Source: DASPRM01 sp035319065 (GTDB lineage: Bacteria; Acidobacteriota; Terriglobia; Terriglobales; Acidobacteriaceae). Taken from it: a DNA stretch of 10,775 nucleotides. Positions within the stretch are counted from its first letter, which is position 1; every line of letters starts with the position of its first letter. The position numbers and the translations under genes are program-made. Shown here one piece after another: positions 7,736 to 10,775 of this stretch. Location of the stretch: assembly GCA_035319065.1 (NCBI GenBank), contig DATHDM010000380.1:1-10775 (forward strand), given 5' to 3'. The notes under the pieces are model-generated. The model was not told where the DNA came from, ran no database searches, and saw only the letters and a program-made list of their open reading frames with translations.

Positions 7736-7771
7736 AGGGACTGGCAATCCTGCCTGTCCCTTTCGTCTTTT
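7736..7771 (+). terminator. rho-independent terminator after the GAF-PP2C gene
   Basis: AGGGAC (7736-7741) pairs with GTCCCT (7756-7761), and GGCA (7743-7746) pairs with TGCC (7751-7754). The two stems are separated by one T-T mismatch and close on a four-base ATCC loop. The tail TTCGTCTTTT (7762-7771) is T-rich and overlaps the stop codon of the convergent EVE gene. Read from the other strand the hairpin lacks a T tail, so it mainly serves the plus-strand gene. Confidence 0.7.
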
Positions 7772-8150
7772 ACTCTCCTATCAAGAACCGATATTGGGCA
7801 TCCGTCAGCGGCACGACCGAGAGGCGCCCCTGGCGGACCAACGGTGAGTCCGAGAAGGTCTTGTTGGCCTTGATCTCGCTCAGGCTGACCGAAGTCGAGA
7901 CGGGCCTGCCCACCTTGATCCTTACCTTCGGATTCCGCGCATCGGAGTTATCGACTGCAACCACGGACGCCGTGCCCACAACCCGGCGCTCCTCGCCGGT
8001 GTGATAGATGACCAGCCGGGTGTCAGGAGCCATGCTGCGCAGGTTCTTCAGCGCCACCGGATTGGTAACGCCATCCCAGATCGTAGTCTTATCCCGTTCA
8101 AGATCGGCAAAGGAATACTCGGAGGGCTCGGTCTTCAGAAGGTAGTCCAT
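7770..8150 (-). CDS. EVE domain-containing protein
   Basis: The product is 126 residues and consists of one EVE domain. It opens with MDYLLKTEPSEYSFADLE (residues 1-18), continues with TIWDGVTNPVALKNLR (about 23-38) and LVIYHTGEERRVVGTASV (about 46-63), and ends with PLVRQGRLSVVPLTDAQY (about 103-120). This order is that of bacterial EVE proteins and human THYN1. EVE belongs to the PUA/YTH-like fold and is thought to bind modified bases in DNA or RNA; no enzymatic activity is expected. The protein is somewhat shorter than the family norm of about 135-150, mainly in the loop between VVAVDNSD and ARNPKVRI. The ATG at 8150 lies ten bases after the stop of the small membrane protein gene, so it is the third gene of an operon. 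Confidence 0.9.
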   Translation of the reverse strand: MDYLLKTEPSEYSFADLERDKTTIWDGVTNPVALKNLRSMAPDTRLVIYHTGEERRVVGTASVVAVDNSDARNPKVRIKVGRPVSTSVSLSEIKANKTFSDSPLVRQGRLSVVPLTDAQYRFLIGE

Positions 8151-8160
8151 CGGATACCCG

Positions 8161-8343
8161 CTACCGCCGCAGCAGCCACATGGCCCAGCCGGCGACGATC
8201 ACCCCACCCACAAACAGGCTGAAGCAGTACAGACCGTACTTCACCATATCGCGCACGTTGTCGCGCTGGGTAATGCCAAACACGATGGATGCGAAGGTAG
8301 CGAACAGCAGTGCGGCGCTGAAGTGCGCGAGTTCCAGGACCAT
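8161..8343 (-). CDS. small two-helix membrane protein
   Basis: The product is 60 residues with two hydrophobic helices (about 6-24 and 36-57), joined by a charged loop, TQRDNVRDMVKYG, and ending WLLRR. The basic loop and C-terminus suggest that one of these faces the cytoplasm. The ATG at 8341-8343 overlaps the preceding gene's TGA by one base (TGATG), which suggests translational coupling. Ten bases separate its stop from the EVE gene. I do not recognise a named family. The arrangement suggests it works with the larger membrane protein encoded just upstream. Confidence 0.7.
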   Translation of the reverse strand: MVLELAHFSAALLFATFASIVFGITQRDNVRDMVKYGLYCFSLFVGGVIVAGWAMWLLRR

Positions 8344-8801
8344 CAGGATTTCTTTCCCAGCGCGATGTGATGCGCGTCCACCGCGGCAATGATGTTGAGC
8401 AGCCCGGAGACGATGATGAACTTGGTACCGTAGTCGGCAACGGCGCGATGAATGGCGCCCTGCCCAACATCGGGAAGCGCGCGTGTAACGATGTACAGGC
8501 CGCCGGCGCCCAGGTCACCCACGAAACCCAGCATGTCGAGCAGGTCGCCGGTGTTGAAACCGTACACCTTGCCCTCCATCAGCAGGCCGAGCACGAACAT
8601 GCTGACGATGGAGACCATCAGCAGCAAACCGCGCCACCAGCGCTTCTGCACCAGGTGGCCGGCGCCGGGAATCAGCCAGCCGATCGCCGGAGCGAGCACC
8701 GCCATGGCGGGGTTGGCCGGAGCGGCTTGTGTGCGCGGGGCTGCAGCCGCGCGATTCTGCCGCTCCAGGGTGGCTTCGAGGTCTTTTCCAGAGGGGGCCA
8801 T
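8343..8801 (-). CDS. multi-pass membrane protein of unknown function (possibly DUF6677 type)
   Basis: The product is 152 residues. About 30 N-terminal residues are polar and Ala-rich, followed by hydrophobic segments near 33-52 (containing GWLIPGAGHL), 58-77, 85-105 and 124-143. The GW(L)xPGxGH motif followed by KRWWRGLLL is what I recall for an uncharacterised bacterial membrane family (DUF6677); I could not search for it. It is the first gene of a three-gene minus-strand operon with the 60-residue membrane protein and the EVE protein. The ribosome binding site is weak: GAGAGA lies about 13 bases before the ATG at 8801. The adjacent gap (8802-8880) separates it from the mobile-element integrase. 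The gene is intact, so insertion did not disrupt it. Confidence 0.75.
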   Translation of the reverse strand: MAPSGKDLEATLERQNRAAAAPRTQAAPANPAMAVLAPAIGWLIPGAGHLVQKRWWRGLLLMVSIVSMFVLGLLMEGKVYGFNTGDLLDMLGFVGDLGAGGLYIVTRALPDVGQGAIHRAVADYGTKFIIVSGLLNIIAAVDAHHIALGKKS

Positions 8802-8855
8802 TAGATAGTTACGATCTCTCTTGGTCTGCAGTTTATAAAGGACTTAGATGACGGT

Positions 8856-8890
8856 ACAGTCCACCCACAGTCCAAGTTTCTTACAGTCTA
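8856..8890 (+). repeat. three short direct repeats at the integrase 3' end
   Basis: ACAGTCCA occurs at 8856-8863 and 8867-8874, and ACAGTCTA at 8883-8890; starts are 11 and 16 bases apart. The third copy covers the integrase stop region. Clusters of short direct repeats next to an integrase gene often belong to attachment or arm-binding sites, but no second attachment site is in the window to confirm this. Confidence 0.45.
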
Positions 8891-9999
8891 ACAGCTTTCC
8901 TCATGGCGATCTCGACCACCTTACCCTGTGCCTGGCGCATGCTGTCCGGTATCGCGCCGCCATAGATGTTCATGGTGGTGCGTACGTCCGCGTGTCGCAT
9001 TAGTTTCTGAATGACGCCCACAGGCGTGCCCTCCGCGTCGAGCCAGGTACGATAAGTGTGACGCAATGCATGGGAAGTTACGTGACCAATCCCGCATCTC
9101 TTGGATGCATCGCCCAGCTTCTTCCACAGCGTGTAATAGCTGTAGGGGTTGGTGCCAGCCGAATAAGGTGAGGCAAAAACCCAGTCGTTTTCACCCTTGA
9201 ACTCAGTCTGCGAACGCCAGCTCGTCAGAAGCCGGATTAGGTCATCATTAAGCGGGATGGGTTCAGCCGATTCCTCCGTCTTCGTCTCGGCCACGCGCTG
9301 AAATACCAGGCTGCGTGAAATGCTGAGTTTCTTACCGAACCAATCAATATCCGACCACTTCAGCCCAATGATTTCCGAGAACCGACCGCCGAGGCAGATT
9401 CCCAACAGCAACCAGGTGCGCCACGGGTCCTTGTCCAGGGCCCCCCGCAAAGCATGGAACTCGGCTTCCGAGAGTATCCGGGGCGGCTTTGTTCTTTTGG
9501 TTGCGCCGCGAATACTGAAAAGCTCCATCGGATTGCGGGTGACGGGCATCAGTTCCCAGAGCATCGCGCAGTCGATCAGAATCGCTATCCGGCTTTTCAG
9601 GGCCTGTTTGGACTTGCCGCTAAGCCCGAGGGTCTTTAGCCAAAGCTCAACGGCGTAGGGCTTCACTTCCGAAATGGGCAGATCGCCCCACTTCGGCAAA
9701 ATCCAGTTGTTTAAGTTGTAGAGATACGTCCGGCGAGTAGCAAACCGCTGGGGCATGCGCTCGTCTTGGTACCTCTGGGCAACGGCACGGACTGTAGCGA
9801 CTGGCGACGGCGTGGATACTTCGGTGTTGATCCTGACCATCGATCGTTCGGCCGCCTTCATCGCTGCTGCCTTGGTTGGGTATTCCCGCAACGTTCCAAT
9901 GCGCTCGGCTCGGCGTCGGCCATTTTCACGCCAGCGGTAATACCAGGTGTTTGTACGGGGGTCCAGTTGCACCGACCCATGTTGGTAACGTGCGCCCAT
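8881..9999 (-). CDS. tyrosine recombinase / phage-type integrase
   Basis: The product is 372 residues, full length for the family. Residues 1-60 form an arm-type DNA-binding region (WYYRWRENGRRRAERIG). A SAM-like core-binding domain spans about 65-165, and the catalytic domain about 175-360. The active-site set is complete: Arg206 (GGRFSEI), Lys240 (ETKTEES beta-hairpin), His310 and Arg313 (HALRHTYR), His336 (LMRHADVR) and Tyr346 (MNIY nucleophile). It should cut and rejoin DNA at attachment sites through a 3'-phosphotyrosine link, integrating or excising the element. The ATG at 9999 follows the HTH gene's stop by three bases, and its ribosome binding site AGGAGGAGAG (10006-10015) lies inside the end of that gene, so translation is probably coupled. 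The stop at 8881-8883 lies among short direct repeats. Confidence 0.93.
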   Translation of the reverse strand: MGARYQHGSVQLDPRTNTWYYRWRENGRRRAERIGTLREYPTKAAAMKAAERSMVRINTEVSTPSPVATVRAVAQRYQDERMPQRFATRRTYLYNLNNWILPKWGDLPISEVKPYAVELWLKTLGLSGKSKQALKSRIAILIDCAMLWELMPVTRNPMELFSIRGATKRTKPPRILSEAEFHALRGALDKDPWRTWLLLGICLGGRFSEIIGLKWSDIDWFGKKLSISRSLVFQRVAETKTEESAEPIPLNDDLIRLLTSWRSQTEFKGENDWVFASPYSAGTNPYSYYTLWKKLGDASKRCGIGHVTSHALRHTYRTWLDAEGTPVGVIQKLMRHADVRTTMNIYGGAIPDSMRQAQGKVVEIAMRKAVRL

Positions 10000-10002
10000 T
10001 CT

Positions 10003-10260
10003 TTACTCTCCTCCTGGGCGCGAGCAGCCAGACGACTGTAATTGACGGCGTATCCACTCGTCTAGCGCAGAGGCGCGAAATTTCCAACGGTTTCCTATCT
10101 TCATTCCCGGAATCCCACCCTTTGCAGCCATCGCCTTTAACGTTGTGACATGAATGCCCAATAGATCAGCGGCCGGTTGAGGGTCGATGAGTGTTTCGCA
10201 GTCCATCTTGTGTTTCACACGGTTTCGTGAAGTCTCGTTGCTGGCTGAAACGCGGTTCAT
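10003..10260 (-). CDS. MerR/excisionase-type helix-turn-helix protein
   Basis: The product is 85 residues from the ATG at 10258-10260. That start overlaps the stop of the previous gene by one base (TAATG) and has AGAGGT six bases upstream (10267-10272), which supports it over the longer open frame to 10323. Residues about 24-72 form the domain: LIDPQPAADLLGIHVTTLKA is the helix-turn-helix, and GNRWKFRASALDEWI is the wing and closing helix found in excisionase/AlpA-like proteins. It should bind DNA and either direct excision with the neighbouring integrase or control the cassette. The N-terminal 20 residues are basic and polar. The position directly before the integrase suits an excisionase or directionality factor, but a plain transcription regulator cannot be excluded. 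Confidence 0.82.
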   Translation of the reverse strand: MNRVSASNETSRNRVKHKMDCETLIDPQPAADLLGIHVTTLKAMAAKGGIPGMKIGNRWKFRASALDEWIRRQLQSSGCSRPGGE

Positions 10261-10664
10261 TAGCAGACCTCTACACGACAGCCACACCGCTCCAGCCGTT
10301 CCTGAAGTACCTGCGGGCTCCAATTCCCTGCACGCCAGTTGTCGCCCTCCAGGGCTGCGGCAAGCTGTGCCAGCGTCCTAGCGACGTACAGTCGGACATC
10401 AATCACGACAGAGCAGTCGGAGACGGCGATAGGTGGTTTCTTGGGACGCCATTCGATGAGGCGCATGCCTTTCGGTATCACTGGGGCCGGAAGATCATCC
10501 GGGCCACGTTCCCGCAGAGCATGGAAAACTTCGTCGCGGTGGGCGCGCAGCAACTCGAGAAGGGGGTCTGCATCCTCTGGCAACTTGCAGCGGATGCGAT
10601 CACCATTTAGGGCGAGAATGCCGCCGCCTGCCTCGATAGCGTGGACAACCTGAATGCCCGTCAC
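10260..10664 (-). CDS. TubC N-terminal docking-domain-like protein of the mobile element
   Basis: The product is 134 residues from a GTG start at 10662-10664. Residues about 3-53 (IQVVHAIEAGGGILALNGDR, then a short linker, then LLELLRAHRDEVFHALRER) match the helix, beta-hairpin and helix pattern of the TubC N-terminal docking domain. That domain is known from polyketide/nonribosomal peptide assembly lines but is also often seen as an orphan domain on plasmids, phages and ICEs. No synthase is nearby, so a docking role in peptide synthesis is unlikely here. Residues about 60-134 are of unknown type, with a basic WRPKKPP stretch, a central SVVIDVRLYVA segment and a Cys-containing end (ERCGCRVEVC). 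The stop overlaps the HTH gene's start by one base. Family assignment is by recalled pattern. Confidence 0.65.
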   Translation of the reverse strand: MTGIQVVHAIEAGGGILALNGDRIRCKLPEDADPLLELLRAHRDEVFHALRERGPDDLPAPVIPKGMRLIEWRPKKPPIAVSDCSVVIDVRLYVARTLAQLAAALEGDNWRAGNWSPQVLQERLERCGCRVEVC

Positions 10665-10668
10665 AATT

Positions 10669-10678
10669 CCACCTCCCT
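10669..10678 (-). promoter_or_regulatory. strong ribosome binding site supporting a GTG start
   Basis: The minus strand reads AGGGAGGTGG, its GGAGG core about six bases from the GTG at 10664. No ATG is available nearby in frame, so this site fixes the unusual start codon for the first gene of the cassette. Confidence 0.7.
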
Positions 10679-10739
10679 GAAGCTTGGAGGTTCGACTTGG
10701 AGAATCGGCCTTGGCTTTCGAGTTCCCAGCACTGGTTCA

Positions 10740-10769
10740 CGTTTCCCGGTATTAAGTACCGGGGAAACG
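10740..10769. repeat. imperfect palindrome upstream of the integrase cassette
   Basis: CGTTTCCCGGTA (10740-10751) pairs with TACCGGGGAAACG (10757-10769) around the loop TTAAG, with a single extra G as the only flaw. It lies about 75 bases before the GTG of the cassette's first gene. It could be a regulator-binding site or a hairpin; no T-run follows on either visible side, so a terminator is less likely. Confidence 0.6.
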
Positions 10770-10775
10770 CGTACC

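Larger units (their letters stand above)
8856..10775 (-). mobile_element. integration end of a putative integrative element, cut by the right edge
   Basis: A tyrosine recombinase, an excisionase-like HTH protein and a TubC-domain protein form one coupled minus-strand cassette. The region has visibly lower GC than its left neighbour: a hand count gives 34 of 60 at 9541-9600 against 44 of 60 at 8641-8700. The left boundary is placed at the direct repeats before the integrase stop, since the gene at 8801 is intact and belongs to the chromosomal-looking operon. No tRNA lies at the junction. The right end is not visible. Whether it is a phage, an ICE or a smaller island cannot be told here. Confidence 0.5.

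Noticed and set aside
8802..8880. Possible tRNA target for the integrase
   Set aside because: No cloverleaf arms or conserved T-loop bases are visible here, so an intergenic target is more likely than a tRNA gene.
1..10775. CRISPR arrays, rRNA, toxin-antitoxin pairs, restriction-modification operons
   Set aside because: No regularly spaced repeats, no rRNA-like stretches and no recognisable toxin, antitoxin or methylase were found on either strand.

Overview
The window looks like a chromosomal stretch from a GC-rich Gram-negative soil-type bacterium. Acidobacteriota is my best guess, from the combination of a secreted S9 peptidase, a LolA-like exported protein with a low-complexity tail, an HNH nuclease next to a ComF-type phosphoribosyltransferase, and a GAF-SpoIIE phosphatase. 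That placement rests on recalled gene content, not on a marker gene. There is no rRNA, tRNA or CRISPR array that I can see.

Layout, left to right. Bases 1-907 (minus) hold the N-terminal 302 codons of a secreted S9-family peptidase whose catalytic half lies beyond the left edge. A non-coding gap of about 320 bases separates it from a divergent exported LolA-like protein (1230-2201, plus). A convergent minus-strand pair follows: ComF family protein (2956-3804) and then HNH endonuclease (2311-2820). A poorly explained 319-base stretch comes next, with one doubtful 48-codon frame. An OPT-family oligopeptide transporter (4124-6181, plus) and a GAF plus PP2C/SpoIIE phosphatase (6420-7691, plus) run the same way, and the second ends at a good hairpin terminator (7736-7771). 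Facing it is a tight three-gene minus-strand operon: a multi-pass membrane protein of unknown function, a 60-residue two-helix membrane protein and an EVE-domain protein (8801 down to 7770).

From about 8856 to the right edge the character changes. Base composition drops, and three minus-strand genes form a translationally coupled cassette: a TubC docking-domain-like protein (10664-10260), a MerR/excisionase-type HTH protein (10260-10003) and a complete tyrosine recombinase (9999-8881). This looks like the integration end of a mobile element whose cargo lies to the right. Short direct repeats (ACAGTCYA, three copies) straddle the 3' end of the integrase, and an imperfect palindrome sits near the right edge upstream of the cassette.

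Most of the window is ordinary housekeeping and accessory content. The parts that merit a second look are the TubC-like/HTH/integrase cassette, its possible attachment repeats, the membrane-membrane-EVE operon, and the ComF upstream region. I do not see clear evidence of a complete new system inside this window. If one exists, the cargo to the right of the integrase cassette is the likeliest place.
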